A DNA stretch of 64,000 nt from Paraburkholderia phenazinium (GTDB lineage: Bacteria > Pseudomonadota > Gammaproteobacteria > Burkholderiales > Burkholderiaceae). Both the position numbers and the translations under genes were made by a program. The stretch covers positions 280,924 to 344,923 of the forward strand of contig NZ_FNCJ01000007.1 in the NCBI RefSeq assembly GCF_900100735.1, read 5' to 3'. Below the pieces are notes generated by a model that ran no database searches, was not told the DNA's origin, and saw only the letters and a program-made list of their open reading frames with translations. This document shows positions 18,320 to 27,977 of this stretch, piece after piece (the first letter of the stretch is position 1; the number at the start of each line of letters is the position of its first letter).

Positions 18320-19543
18320 ATGCCGATGACTTACGACGCCTTCAAGCAACTGGGCATGCGCCTCGACATGTCGCGCGGCAAGCCTGCGCCCGAGCAACTC
18401 GACCTGTCTCGCGCGCTGCTCGACGAGGCGGGCACGGCAGGCTTTATGTCGCGCGACGGTATCGACTGCCGCAACTATGGACATGTGCTCGGCTTGCCCG
18501 AGGCGCGCGAGTTCGGCGCGGCGCTGCTTGACGTGCCGACGGCTCAGGTGGTGGCTGGCGGTAATTCGAGCCTTGAGTTGATGCATGACGTGCTGGCCTT
18601 CGCGATGCTGTTCGGCGTGCCGGGCGGCACGGCGTGGAGCAAGCAGGACGATATCGCCGTGCTATGTCCGGTGCCTGGCTACGACCGGCACTTTGCGATC
18701 TGCGAGGCGCTCGGCATCCGCATGATCAACGTACCGATGCATGACGACGGCCCCGACATGGACTTCGTCGAGGCGCAGGTGCTGCACGATCCCGCCATCA
18801 AGGGGATCTGGTGCGTGCCGCTCTATAGCAACCCGAGCGGTGCGATCTACTCGGCGCAGGTGGTGCGGCGCCTCGCTGCGATGCCCGCGGCGGCGCCGGA
18901 TTTCCGGTTGTTGTGGGACGACGCCTACCGCTTCCATCATTTGACGGCGCAGCGGCATACGACGCCCAACATACTCGAAGCCTGCGCTGCTGCCGGGCAC
19001 GAGGACCGCGCGCTGGTGTTCGCCTCGCTCTCGAAGGTGACCTTCGGCGGCGGCGCGCTGGCCTTCCTCGCCGGCTCGCCGCGCAATGTGAGCTGGTGGC
19101 AGCAGCGCGTCTCGCTGCGCACGATCGGGCCGGACAAGCTGAACCAGTTGCGTCATGTGCGGTTTTTGCGCGATCGCGCCGGTCTTGAGCGCTTGATGGA
19201 GCGTCATCGCGCGCTGATGAGCCCGAAATTCGCGGCGATTGCGGCGGCGTTCGGGGAGCACCTGAGTGGCTTGGACGGCGTGACGTGGAACGAACCCGCG
19301 GGAGGCTACTTCATTAGCCTCTACACGCCGCCAGGGTTCGCAAAGCGCACCGTTGCGCTCGCCGCCGAGGCGGGCCTCGTGTTGACGCCGGCTGGAGCGG
19401 CCTATCCACATGGGCGGGACCCCGAGGACCGGCATCTGCGGATTGCGCCTACCTTTCCGGCTCTCGATGAGGTGCGGCTCGCGGCACAGGGGATTGCGCT
19501 TTCGCTGCGGCGGGCGCTCGAGGAAGGCGCCGTTGCGGGGTAA
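18320..19543 (+). CDS. PLP-dependent aminotransferase (class I/II fold)
   Basis: 407 residues. Signature segments are VAGGNSSLELMHDVL, CPVPGYDRHFAICEALGIRM, VPLYSNPSGAIYS, LLWDDAYRFHHL (PLP-interacting Asp) and FASLSKVTFGGGALAFLAGS with the Schiff-base Lys in SLSKVT. The pattern fits the MocR-C/alanine-glyoxylate-like aminotransferase group (Pfam Aminotran_MocR). I chose the ATG at 18320, which has GGAG 9 nt upstream; an in-frame ATG at 18290 has none. The amino donor is unknown. Divergent from a LysR regulator. Confidence 0.88.
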   Translation: MPMTYDAFKQLGMRLDMSRGKPAPEQLDLSRALLDEAGTAGFMSRDGIDCRNYGHVLGLPEAREFGAALLDVPTAQVVAGGNSSLELMHDVLAFAMLFGVPGGTAWSKQDDIAVLCPVPGYDRHFAICEALGIRMINVPMHDDGPDMDFVEAQVLHDPAIKGIWCVPLYSNPSGAIYSAQVVRRLAAMPAAAPDFRLLWDDAYRFHHLTAQRHTTPNILEACAAAGHEDRALVFASLSKVTFGGGALAFLAGSPRNVSWWQQRVSLRTIGPDKLNQLRHVRFLRDRAGLERLMERHRALMSPKFAAIAAAFGEHLSGLDGVTWNEPAGGYFISLYTPPGFAKRTVALAAEAGLVLTPAGAAYPHGRDPEDRHLRIAPTFPALDEVRLAAQGIALSLRRALEEGAVAG

Positions 19544-19634
19544 TACCCTAGCGCGCTGAAGCGAAGCGGGTTGCGACCGCATTGCGCACGCACGGCGTTG
19601 TGCCGCCGCCGTGTTTTACGGTAAAAGGGAGCGC

Positions 19635-21029
19635 ATGACCGATCGCTCCCGACTCATTCCCATTATCGTTGCCTGTCCGCTGTTCCTGCAGAACCTCGAC
19701 ACGTCGATCATGGCGACGGCCTTGCCGTCGATTGCCCGCTCGCTGCAGGTTCAGACGCTGCATCTGAACCTGGCGATCACCTCCTACCTGCTAAGCCTCG
19801 CGGTGTTCCTGCCTGCGAGCGGCTGGCTCGCCGACCGCTTTGGCGCGCGCCGTGTGTTCTGTATGGCGATCGCGCTGTTCTCGCTGGGCTCGGCCTTATG
19901 CGGACTGGCGCAAACGCTGTCGCAACTGGTGCTGTTCCGCGTCCTGCAGGGCATGGGCGGCGCGATGATGGTGCCGGTCGGGCGCCTGATCCTGCTGCGC
20001 AGCGTGCCGCCCGCGCGGATGGTGGCGGCGATGGTGTGGTTCACCGTGCCGGGCGCCATCGGCCGGCTTGCCGGGCCCTTGCTCGGCGGCCTGGTGGTGA
20101 CGATTACCTCATGGCGCTGGATCTTCCTGCTGAACATCCCGTTCGGCGTGCTCGGTGTGCTGATGGCACTGAGCTTTATCGACGATACCCATGAACCGGT
20201 CTACGAGCGCTTCGATCTGGCCGGTTTCATTCTGCTTTCGAGCGGGCTCGTCGGCCTCGTAGGCGGTCTCGACACCGCTGGGCGCGGGTTGGTGCCGCAG
20301 ACGGTAACCTTCGCGCTGGCGGGACTCGGCGCGCTGTCGATCTTCGCGTACTGGCGCTACAGCCGCCGCATCGACGATGCGATCATCGATCCGGGCCTGT
20401 TGCGCTTCAAGGCTTACCGGACCGCCGTGGTGGGCGGCATGCCGCTGCGCATCGCCATCGGCGCGTCGCCATTTCTGCTGCCCTTGATGCTGCAGCTCGG
20501 CTTTGGCCTCTCGCCGCTGCAATCCGGTTCGCTCAGCGTGGCGACGGCGGTCGGTTCGCTGAGCGTGCGTGCGGTGATGCAGCAGGCCATCCGGCGCATT
20601 GGCTTTCGCACGCTGCTGATCGGCGCGACTTCGCTGACCGGCTGCTTTTACGCCTGCTATGGATTGTTCCGGCCGAGCACGCCGCATCTGCTGATCTTCG
20701 TCGTGCTGCTGTTCGGTGGCCTGTTTAATTCGCTTGGCATGGTGACGCTCAACACACTCGGCTACTCCGATATGCCCAAGCCGATGATGAGCCGCGCCAC
20801 GGCGCTATCGAGCATGGCGCAGCAACTGTCGATCAGCATCGGCGTGGCGTTCGCCGCGTCGCTGCTGGCCTTGACCGCACATCTGCATGGCGGCAGCGCG
20901 GCGTATCTGACGGCGCGCGATTTTTCGCCGGCCTTCGTCGTGGTCGGCGCGCTGACGCTGTCCTCGTTGTTCTTCTTCACCAGGCTCTCGCGTGACGAAG
21001 GGGCCGAGTTGCGGCAGCACGCAGGGTAG
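19635..21029 (+). CDS. MFS transporter, DHA2/EmrB-type exporter
   Basis: 464 residues with about 14 hydrophobic segments. Typical DHA2 features are FLQNLDTSIMATALPSIARS (motif D1-like first helix), GWLADRFGARRVFCMAIALF (motif A) and FRVLQGMGGAMMVPVGRLIL. Such carriers export drugs or metabolites by proton antiport. GGGAG precedes the chosen ATG by about 7 nt; the upstream in-frame ATG adds eight residues. It lies about 90 bp after the aminotransferase on the same strand and may be co-transcribed. Confidence 0.88.
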   Translation: MTDRSRLIPIIVACPLFLQNLDTSIMATALPSIARSLQVQTLHLNLAITSYLLSLAVFLPASGWLADRFGARRVFCMAIALFSLGSALCGLAQTLSQLVLFRVLQGMGGAMMVPVGRLILLRSVPPARMVAAMVWFTVPGAIGRLAGPLLGGLVVTITSWRWIFLLNIPFGVLGVLMALSFIDDTHEPVYERFDLAGFILLSSGLVGLVGGLDTAGRGLVPQTVTFALAGLGALSIFAYWRYSRRIDDAIIDPGLLRFKAYRTAVVGGMPLRIAIGASPFLLPLMLQLGFGLSPLQSGSLSVATAVGSLSVRAVMQQAIRRIGFRTLLIGATSLTGCFYACYGLFRPSTPHLLIFVVLLFGGLFNSLGMVTLNTLGYSDMPKPMMSRATALSSMAQQLSISIGVAFAASLLALTAHLHGGSAAYLTARDFSPAFVVVGALTLSSLFFFTRLSRDEGAELRQHAG

Positions 21030-21161
21030 TGGGTTGTGTGCGGTGCGTACCGTGCATACCGTGCATACCGTGCGTTAGGCCGCGCAAGAGTCGTGCGGCG
21101 GCAAACCGGCTGCGGCGCCGATGTGCTACAACCACAGTACCGGACGGGACGAGGTGCGATC

Positions 21162-23294
21162 TTGAGGACAATTGCCGCACGGCGCTGGTGTGCCGCGATG
21201 ACGTGGGCGATCTGCGGCGCTTGCGCGGTGGCGGGGGCGGTGGCGTCCCCGGTGTCCTCAACGTCCCCGGCGCTTGCGATGTCCCCGGCGCCGTCAACGT
21301 CCTCAACTTCGCGCCCGGACGACCAACCCGCAAGCGACGACCTCGCCCCGTCCACCATCGAAAGCGACGTCCACTACTTCGTGATCCAGAAGGACGGCTC
21401 GGTCGAGGAGCGCGACGACACCGTGCTGCGCGCCAACACCACGAGCGGCGTCGACGACATCGCCCAGCGCTATGTGTGGTTCAACAAGGATATCGAGCAA
21501 GTGCAACTGCTCGCCGCCGAGGCCATCGACTCCGACGGCGCCGTGCACCCGGTCGGCCCGGACGGCATTCGCGACGTGCAGGAGCCGCGCTCGGCCGGCG
21601 CGCCGACTTTCGAGGACGGCGTGTTGCGCACGGTGATCTTCCCGGGCGTGGAACCGGGCTCGCGGATTCATCTGGCGTTTCGCAAGATCCGCAGCAAGCC
21701 GCTGCAGGCCGGCACCTTCGCGTACCTCGTCGAGCCGACCCGCGATCCGGTCGAACTGCAACGGCTGATCTTCGACCTGCCCGCCGACGTGCCGCTGTAT
21801 GCCGACGCGCGTGGCTACGTAGAGCTGCCGCCGGTAACGGAGAATGGCCGCACGCGTTACGAGTTCGACTACCGGCACGGTCCGTATGCGCCTGTCGAAG
21901 CGGGCGCGGTGGGCTATGAAACGTGGGGCGACCGGCTGATGGTTTCCACGGTGCCGGACTATGCGACCTTCGCTGCGCGCTACAAGGCCCCGGCCATCGA
22001 TCCCACCATGAGCGATCCGGCCATCGTGCAGCTTGCGCAGTCGCTGACGGCAGGGACCGCCGACCCGCGCGACAAGGCGCGCATCCTGTACGACTGGGTG
22101 CGCCTGAACGTGCGCTACGTGGCGCTGTTTCTCGGCGAGACGGCGGCGGTGCCGCATAAGGCGACCGACATCCTGCGCAACCGCTATGGCGACTGCAAGG
22201 ATCACGTGGCGCTCTATAGCGCCTTGCTGGCGGCGGTCGGGATTCGCAGCGAAGCGGTGCTGCTCAACCTCGGCCCGTACTACACCTTGCCGGATGTGCC
22301 GGGCTACGGCGAAAGCGCGATCAATCACGCGATCGTCTGGATTCCGCAGCTCTCGCTGTACGCCGACACTACCGCGGGCGGTATCGCGTTCGGCTATTTG
22401 CCGCTCGTCGTAATGGACCGGCCGGTGCTGCTGGTCGACGACGGCGTCATGTCGCGCACGCCGGCCACGCAGTCGCGCAGCCGCTCGGTGCGCCTGCAGA
22501 TCGACGTCGACGAGAGCGGGGCGGCAGCCTACGCGTACCGGGTCGAAGACACGGGGGCCACGGCTGAACTGGAGCGCAACGTGTTCCGCCGTGCCACCCT
22601 GCAGCGCGCTCAGGCGATCGCAGCGAGCCGTCTGTTGCAAACAGGTTTGCACGGCACCGCGCAATTGCGCACCAGCGATGTTGCGACAACCGTGGGACCG
22701 TTCACCACCACGATCCACGGCGCGCTGCAACACTTCACATGGGCCGACGGAACCACCGCCTTGCCGGCGCTGTCGAGTTTCGCGGGGGGGATTGCGAGCC
22801 AGGTGCAGTCGTGGCTGGCCGAGCCGCAGCGCACCCAGCCGTGGGTCTGCGTGGGCGGCGACTTCGACGAGACCTCACAGATCAGCTTGCCCGCTACGGT
22901 GCGTGTGACCGATCTGCCGGTCGACGCCAGCGTGCAGGACCGCTTCTTCGATTACGCCTCGCACTACGTGTTCGATCCTTCGACGCGCGTGCTGCAGATC
23001 ACGCGCCGCCTGCATGCCGATTTCGGCCATCAGGTCTGCTCGGCGGATGTGTTCAATGAAGCCCAGGCCTCGCTCGTGAGGATCGAGCGCGATGCCTCGT
23101 CGCAGGTGGTTGTGCGCGCGACGCCGCCGGTTTACCGCTTCGCGCAGCCGAGCCGGATCAATGGGGCGAAGGTGAACCGGTACAGCCGCTCGCTCGCGCC
23201 GAACAGGGTGTCGAACACGCGTCCTTCGCAAAGTGCGACGCCGCTCGCGCCGATCAGCGCGACCAGCACGGCGCCGAGCATGTCGAGGGGGTAA
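21162..23294 (+). CDS. DUF3857 and transglutaminase-like domain exported protein
   Basis: About 710 residues from a TTG start preceded by GAGG at good spacing, chosen because it opens a plausible signal peptide (LRTIAARRWCAAM then a hydrophobic stretch). An ATG at 21198 is the alternative. The N-terminal half is DUF3857 (HYFVIQKDGSVEERDDTVLR, VWFNKDIEQVQLL). The middle carries a transglutaminase-like core with Cys in NRYGDCKDHVALYSALL and His in INHAIVWIPQLSLYADTT. The last 54 codons overlap the convergent PAP2 gene by 163 bp and look low-complexity (Ser/Arg/Pro), so the original stop may have been lost. The substrate is unknown; the location is probably the periplasm. Confidence 0.8.
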   Translation: MRTIAARRWCAAMTWAICGACAVAGAVASPVSSTSPALAMSPAPSTSSTSRPDDQPASDDLAPSTIESDVHYFVIQKDGSVEERDDTVLRANTTSGVDDIAQRYVWFNKDIEQVQLLAAEAIDSDGAVHPVGPDGIRDVQEPRSAGAPTFEDGVLRTVIFPGVEPGSRIHLAFRKIRSKPLQAGTFAYLVEPTRDPVELQRLIFDLPADVPLYADARGYVELPPVTENGRTRYEFDYRHGPYAPVEAGAVGYETWGDRLMVSTVPDYATFAARYKAPAIDPTMSDPAIVQLAQSLTAGTADPRDKARILYDWVRLNVRYVALFLGETAAVPHKATDILRNRYGDCKDHVALYSALLAAVGIRSEAVLLNLGPYYTLPDVPGYGESAINHAIVWIPQLSLYADTTAGGIAFGYLPLVVMDRPVLLVDDGVMSRTPATQSRSRSVRLQIDVDESGAAAYAYRVEDTGATAELERNVFRRATLQRAQAIAASRLLQTGLHGTAQLRTSDVATTVGPFTTTIHGALQHFTWADGTTALPALSSFAGGIASQVQSWLAEPQRTQPWVCVGGDFDETSQISLPATVRVTDLPVDASVQDRFFDYASHYVFDPSTRVLQITRRLHADFGHQVCSADVFNEAQASLVRIERDASSQVVVRATPPVYRFAQPSRINGAKVNRYSRSLAPNRVSNTRPSQSATPLAPISATSTAPSMSRG

Positions 23295-23758
23295 TGCACG
23301 CCGAGATAAATGCGAGCCCATGCCATCGGCAGGCCGAGTAGCGCCAGCACGAGGCCCGTCAGGCGAATCTGCGGCAAACCGTGCCGGCGATGCGCGGGTA
23401 CGAGCAGGCTGAAGGCGATCGCCCACCAGAGCGTGAGGTGGTCGCTCGGAAACGAGGAATCGGGGGCATGCTCGAGCAGGTTGGTGCCGATGCCAAGGAC
23501 GAAGGGCCGTGGATGCGGCCACGCCAGGCCGATCGCGTAACTGATGAGAAACGCCAGCAGGGCGCTGAGCGCGGCGCGAAACGCCGCGCGCCGCCACGGG
23601 CCGCGACCGCACAGCCACGCAGCGACGAGTCCGCATGGAATGACCCAGATCAGATATTCGGCGAAGAACCACGCCGTGGTGACGAGCGCCGGGCGCGCCG
23701 GCAGGCTTGCATTGATGATCAGGAAAAGCGTGCTGTTCAGGTGTTCGATGTAATCCAT
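23132..23758 (-). CDS. PAP2-family phosphatase (undecaprenyl-diphosphatase-like)
   Basis: 208 residues, integral membrane protein with about five to six helices. The three PAP2 motifs are present: HPRPFVLG, then SFPSDHLTLWWAI, then RIYLGVHYPLDML. The order and spacing match BcrC/UppP2-type undecaprenyl pyrophosphate phosphatases that recycle the lipid carrier of cell-wall synthesis on the periplasmic face, though lipid A or PG phosphatases of the same fold are possible. I chose MDYIEHLNSTLFL; the upstream in-frame extension looks non-coding. Its 3' end overlaps the convergent DUF3857 gene. Confidence 0.85.
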   Translation of the reverse strand: MDYIEHLNSTLFLIINASLPARPALVTTAWFFAEYLIWVIPCGLVAAWLCGRGPWRRAAFRAALSALLAFLISYAIGLAWPHPRPFVLGIGTNLLEHAPDSSFPSDHLTLWWAIAFSLLVPAHRRHGLPQIRLTGLVLALLGLPMAWARIYLGVHYPLDMLGAVLVALIGASGVALCEGRVFDTLFGASERLYRFTFAPLIRLGCAKR

Positions 23759-23926
23759 TGCATCCAGGCGACCGGCGGCGTCAGTTTGCCGGTTCTTCAG
23801 TTGTCTCGGCTGGCTTGCGGGTCTCGTCGTCATGGACGAGACCCGCATGAAAGCAGGGCGTAAGGCTATCAGACCTGCTGCTTGCCGAAGGGTTCAACCA
23901 GCCAGGGGCCGATGCGAATGCGCGCC

Positions 23927-25081
23927 TTAGCTGCCGCCGCCCTTGGTCACGATCGGCACCCACGTGCCGCCCTTGACCTGATACAGCGTGGAACCCGCGT
24001 TCTTCAGCGAACCGTTCGGCTCGAACGCAATCGGACCGGTCACGCCTTCGAAGCTGATCGCCTTCAGCACCGGACGATACACCGCCGGCGACGACGACTT
24101 GGCCTGCTGCATCGCCTTGATCGCCGCCCACGCCGCGTCGTAGCCGAACGGCGCATACGAGAGGATGTCGACGCCAAAGCGCTTCTTGAACTTCGCCGAG
24201 AAGTCCTTGCCGCCCGGCAACTGCGCGAGCGGCCGGCCGTATTCCCAGGCCATCGCGCCGTCGGAGGCATCGCCCGCCAGCTTGATGAACTCCGGATCCA
24301 TCACGCCGCCGCCGCCCACCAGTTGGGCGGTGAGGCCGAGCTGCTTCATGCGCTTGGCGACGCCGGCAGCCTGGGTATCGAGGCCGCCGAAGAAGATCAG
24401 ATCGGCGTTGGCCGCCTTGATCGCGGTGAGCTGGGTGCTGAAGTCGACCGCCTGATTGTTGGTGTATTCGTGCGCGACGATGTTGCCGCCGTGTGCCTTC
24501 ACCGCCTTCTCGAACTCGTCTGCCTCGCCCTGGCCGAAGGCGGTGCGGTCGTCGAAGATCGCGATGCGCTTGGCCTTGGTCACTTCGACTGCGTAGACGC
24601 CTGCGTTGCCGGCGTTCTGCGCGTCCGTGGAGATCACCATGAAGGTGTTGGCAAAGCCGCGCCCGGTAATGATCGGGTTGGTGGCGGCCGGGTCGATCAC
24701 CGGCGTGCCGGCCGTTTCATAGATCTGCGAGGCCGGAATCGTCGTGCCCGAATTGAAGTGGCCCACCACCACCGAGACGTTGGCATCCACCAGCTTCTGC
24801 GCCGCCTGCACACCGACGCGCGGGTCGGCCTGATCGTCCTCCGAGACGAGCTGGAAGTTGGCGACCTGGTCGCCCACCTTGATCTTTTGTGCGTTGGCTT
24901 CCTCGATGGCGAGCAGCGCGCCGTTTTCTAGGTCCTTGCCGTAGCCGGCGTTGACGCCCGTCAGCGGCGCCGCGAAACCGATCTTCACCGGCAGGTCGTC
25001 CGCAAAGCCGGACAGCGGCGCGACCGCGAAGATCGCGCCCAGCATCACAGCGAGGGGTTTCAGCGTGTTGCGAAAACTCAT
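23927..25081 (-). CDS. Branched-chain amino-acid ABC transporter substrate-binding protein
   Basis: 384 residues, periplasmic binding protein of the LivJ/LivK family (Peripla_BP_6). A signal peptide (LAVMLGAIFAVAPLSGFA, cleaved before DD) precedes IGFAAPLTGVNAGYGKDLEN, which is the typical opening. Later motifs are VVVGHFNSGTTIPASQIYE and LTAIKAANADLIFFGG. It probably binds Leu/Ile/Val or related amino acids. No permease or ATPase genes are adjacent, so it is an orphan binding protein that would have to share a transporter encoded elsewhere. Confidence 0.92.
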   Translation of the reverse strand: MSFRNTLKPLAVMLGAIFAVAPLSGFADDLPVKIGFAAPLTGVNAGYGKDLENGALLAIEEANAQKIKVGDQVANFQLVSEDDQADPRVGVQAAQKLVDANVSVVVGHFNSGTTIPASQIYETAGTPVIDPAATNPIITGRGFANTFMVISTDAQNAGNAGVYAVEVTKAKRIAIFDDRTAFGQGEADEFEKAVKAHGGNIVAHEYTNNQAVDFSTQLTAIKAANADLIFFGGLDTQAAGVAKRMKQLGLTAQLVGGGGVMDPEFIKLAGDASDGAMAWEYGRPLAQLPGGKDFSAKFKKRFGVDILSYAPFGYDAAWAAIKAMQQAKSSSPAVYRPVLKAISFEGVTGPIAFEPNGSLKNAGSTLYQVKGGTWVPIVTKGGGS

Positions 25082-25573
25082 GGTCTCTCCTTGCTTCGAC
25101 AGTTCAAGTTATGAAAATCGCTAAAGGCGTCAATGGCAGCTCGATGCGTGCGGCATGGTCTCCTTTAATGGGGTCCGTTCAGGGTACGGACGATCGTATG
25201 CCGGAAACAATGCTGGAAAACACTGGGAAGGGGGCGCTGCGGGCAAGCCCTGGGGATGCGCGCCGCTTCCGTCATTTGTTCTTCAACATGGCGCGAATAT
25301 AGAAAGCCAATTTGCGACCGTCTTGGCAGTTCGCGGCGCTTTGGATGAGAATTTCAGCATAGCCGCCGAATCGGGCGGGCGGCAGGCGGGTGTTAAGCGG
25401 ATGGTGCGTGCGGATGCCGGCACACGTGGGGGCGCGAGGCTGCTGGCTGGAGCGGAAGAGGGGATGCTACGAATCGCGCGCCAACGCGCCAAAATCCGTG
25501 TCGTCGCGAACATTCAATTTTGTGAGCATATGACAAATTGAACTCGGTACCCGAACGATGGAGTCTCACTAAA
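25082..25573. other. Gene-free stretch upstream of the binding protein
   Basis: This 490-bp stretch contains the leader of the divergent binding-protein gene and then sequence whose base composition falls toward AT near 25500. No open frame of convincing character was seen. It marks the boundary between core-like and accessory sequence. Confidence 0.5.
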
Positions 25574-25996
25574 ATGATAGTAAAAGAAAAAAGCTCTATC
25601 CCACTTCTAGAGGCGGAAGCGCCACTACCAGTCAAAATAGCGGTTTTGCTGTTTGCACTTGTCTGGGTCGGGCAGATGCATTTTTTACTCCCCCATCTTT
25701 TATACGACTTTCGCCAAGGTCTCTATGCGTCTCAGGTACAGCAGAAGGCCATTGCAACCTTGGGTCTCTGGCTTGCCCTAAATGCCACGTTGATGCTTGC
25801 AATGGTCTATCAAAAGAACTGGGCCAGGATTACACAAGCGCTATCGACAATGGTTGGGCTACTACTCATTGTGTGGGAGGTTATTTTTAGAGCCGAATTT
25901 AAGCCTGGTATCTTGTATTTCTCTAATGCGGTGGCGACTGTTCTGCTCTTTCTGCCTTCCGCCGACGCCTGGTTCAAGAAGCGTCCGTATTCGTAG
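25574..25996 (+). CDS. Orphan membrane protein with low-G+C codon use
   Basis: 140 residues with four hydrophobic segments: VKIAVLLFALVWVGQMHFLL, TLGLWLALNATLMLAMVYQ, LSTMVGLLLIVWEVIF and FSNAVATVLLFLPSA. GGAG lies about 10 nt before the chosen ATG at 25574; an in-frame upstream ATG adds 12 residues. The A+T-rich codons (for example ATAGTAAAAGAAAAA) differ sharply from the flanking genes, pointing to horizontal acquisition. It resembles DoxX-like or DUF2569-type small membrane proteins only in topology, so no function is assigned. Confidence 0.65.
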   Translation: MIVKEKSSIPLLEAEAPLPVKIAVLLFALVWVGQMHFLLPHLLYDFRQGLYASQVQQKAIATLGLWLALNATLMLAMVYQKNWARITQALSTMVGLLLIVWEVIFRAEFKPGILYFSNAVATVLLFLPSADAWFKKRPYS

Positions 25997-26468
25997 TCCG
26001 CTATGGTTCGCTCTCAGCCGCTCGCGGTCGCGGGAGGCTGGCGTGAATCGATGCGAATCGTATGGGTCAGCACGCGGCCACTTGCTGCCATTCGCCAGTC
26101 CCACGAAGCCGTCACTCGAATGGCTGGTTTGTTCGGAAACCAGCCCGATAGCCCACGAGTACTTTTCGGCCGGAGCCGGACTGCCGGAACCCGACGCTCG
26201 CAGCGGTATCCGGCAAGCGGAACCGGAGTGCCTCGCTCCGAGTCGAGACCGGCGAAGTCAGCCGCTGCTGCGTCGACTCCGTTGGCGACATAGGTGCGTC
26301 TTGCCGTGGAGTGGCGCATCCTGAACTCAGCCCCCACCTGGCCGGCGACCTCATCGGCAGCGTCTGCCGCGCGATCGATCTCCATGAGGCGTAATCTCGA
26401 ATCCGACTTGCTAGAGGGGCTCCTCAAGGTAGCGGCTGACATCAACCGACGGTGGGCGCGTCGACTGG
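25997..26468. other. Gene-free accessory stretch
   Basis: Several frames are open on both strands because of base composition, but none has protein character. Stretches such as the AATGGCTGG...AACCAGCC inverted pair near 26118-26145 suggest decayed repeat sequence. The complete intergenic element of the 29.6-52.8 kb array is not present here. Confidence 0.4.
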
Positions 26469-26999
26469 TTATTGCGCGAAGGTAAAACGGGTCTGGACCG
26501 GTGGCGGCTGGCGCAGCGTCTGCTGGACCACGCAGCAGCGCTCGGAGGCGGCGCACAGTCTGTCCAGCAGTTCGGCCGGCGTCCCCTCCAGGGCAGCCAG
26601 CGAGACCTCGCAGACCAGAGTCTGGAATCCCACCGGGACATCCGCCTGCATCGCCAGCGTGCCGCGCACATCGACAGTGCCGGTGACGCGGACTTCCAAC
26701 GCGGTCAGCGTGATGCCGAGCAGGTTGGCCACCATGCGGATCGACGAGTCTTGGCACGCCGCCAGCGCGGCGCAAAGCAGGTCGCCGGGGGTCGGCGCGT
26801 CGTGAGGGCCGCCGAGCGCGCCATGCACGCCCACGGGCACCGCCACGTCGCAGCCATCCATCGGTTCCACCCGCGAATGGAAGGGGTCTGACGGGTCGAC
26901 GCCGACGGCGCGCGCATGGTCGACGACCAACGCCGCCACGGGCGATTCGCGGTACAGGCGGCGCAGCGGCGCCTGACTCTCTTGGACACTGAGTTTCAT
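26469..26999 (-). CDS. OsmC family protein
   Basis: 176 residues. OsmC/Ohr-fold features are PTPGDLLCAALAACQDSSIR (the helix with the first conserved Cys) and LLDRLCAASERCCVVQQTL (second Cys region). These proteins reduce organic peroxides through a Cys pair; here the C-terminal region has adjacent cysteines, so which one is catalytic is unclear. It lies 32 bp after the methyltransferase in the same orientation and is probably co-transcribed. G+C is high, like the core genome. Confidence 0.82.
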   Translation of the reverse strand: MKLSVQESQAPLRRLYRESPVAALVVDHARAVGVDPSDPFHSRVEPMDGCDVAVPVGVHGALGGPHDAPTPGDLLCAALAACQDSSIRMVANLLGITLTALEVRVTGTVDVRGTLAMQADVPVGFQTLVCEVSLAALEGTPAELLDRLCAASERCCVVQQTLRQPPPVQTRFTFAQ

Positions 27000-27031
27000 G
27001 GCCTGCCTCCTGCAGAGTGGGCGTGCCGCCT

Positions 27032-27847
27032 TCAGCGGCGGGTGATGACCACTTCGAGGTATTCGCTCGGCACGACCAGCGACCGCGCGCCGGCGCGATT
27101 CAGGCGCTGCAGCAGGTCGATGATGTCGCGCTCAAGCGTCGCGGCACCGTCGGCAGGCAGCGCGGCGAACGCCTTATGCACCGGCCCATACCACGTGCGG
27201 AAGACCTCGATGAAGTGCTCGGGCGAGCGGTAGCGGAAGCAGAATGTCCGCGGCGTTGCGCGCACCTCGCCGACAGCGTCGCCGAACAGCTCACGCAGGT
27301 GCGCCGGCACACCCCAGGCCGACGGCGGCTTCAGTCCGGCCGGCGGCGGCAGGTGCCGGCCGAGTGTCTTGAAGAGCTGGCCGATGAAGCCGTCCGGCGT
27401 CCAATTGGCCAGGCCGATGCGGCCGCCGGGCCGGCACACGCGCAGCATCTCGGCTGCCGCCCGGGGCTGGTCGGGCGTGAACATCACGCCGAAGGTCGAC
27501 AGCACCACGTCGAATGAGGCGTCGGCAAACGGGAGCGCCTCGGCGTCGGCGGCCTGGAAGGCGATGTTAAGGCGCTCGGCGCGGGCGCGCTCGGCGCCCC
27601 GATCGAGCAACGCGGCGACGTAGTCCGTCGAGATGACGCGGCAGCCGCGCCGTGCGGCGGCAAGGCTGGCATTGCCATTGCCGGCGGCGACGTCGAGCAC
27701 GCGCTCGTCCCAGCACAGGTCGCAGGCCTCGGCGAGCGACTCGCCGACCCCTTGCAGAGTGGTGCCGATCACGGCATAGTCGCCACAGGACCACGCAGCC
27801 TGCTGGCGGGTCTTGACGGCGGCGAAATTGACGGGGGTGTTGTCCAT
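27032..27847 (-). CDS. Class I SAM-dependent methyltransferase
   Basis: 271 residues. Motif I is VLDVAAGNGNASLAAARRG, followed by an acidic strand end VISTDYV and the post-I region AEALPFADASFDVVLSTFGV, then LRVCRPGGRIGLANW. This is the UbiE/methyltransferase-11 pattern with SAM bound at the glycine-rich loop. The acceptor is unknown. It is the first gene of a two-gene unit with osmC and divergent from the winged-helix regulator at 27978 (130 bp between), which likely controls the unit. Confidence 0.85.
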   Translation of the reverse strand: MDNTPVNFAAVKTRQQAAWSCGDYAVIGTTLQGVGESLAEACDLCWDERVLDVAAGNGNASLAAARRGCRVISTDYVAALLDRGAERARAERLNIAFQAADAEALPFADASFDVVLSTFGVMFTPDQPRAAAEMLRVCRPGGRIGLANWTPDGFIGQLFKTLGRHLPPPAGLKPPSAWGVPAHLRELFGDAVGEVRATPRTFCFRYRSPEHFIEVFRTWYGPVHKAFAALPADGAATLERDIIDLLQRLNRAGARSLVVPSEYLEVVITRR

Positions 27848-27977
27848 GGTCGTGTCCTCGGCGGAAGTGGCGGGGTGGGTGCGGAACGCGAAGACACTGT
27901 GCGCCCGGGTGTCCGGCCGCGTCCTTTAACGTTCTGCGCCACGCTGCTAAAAGTCCCTAAACACGAAAGCCGATCAC

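Noticed and set aside
21036..21161. N-terminal extension of the transglutaminase-like gene
   Set aside because: The frame opens with an (AYR)-type tandem repeat arising from GTGCATACC repeats and lies before a good ribosome-binding site and signal peptide.
26014..26775. 253-codon minus-strand frame
   Set aside because: It crosses the OsmC gene out of frame and the rest is composition-driven; no start signal.
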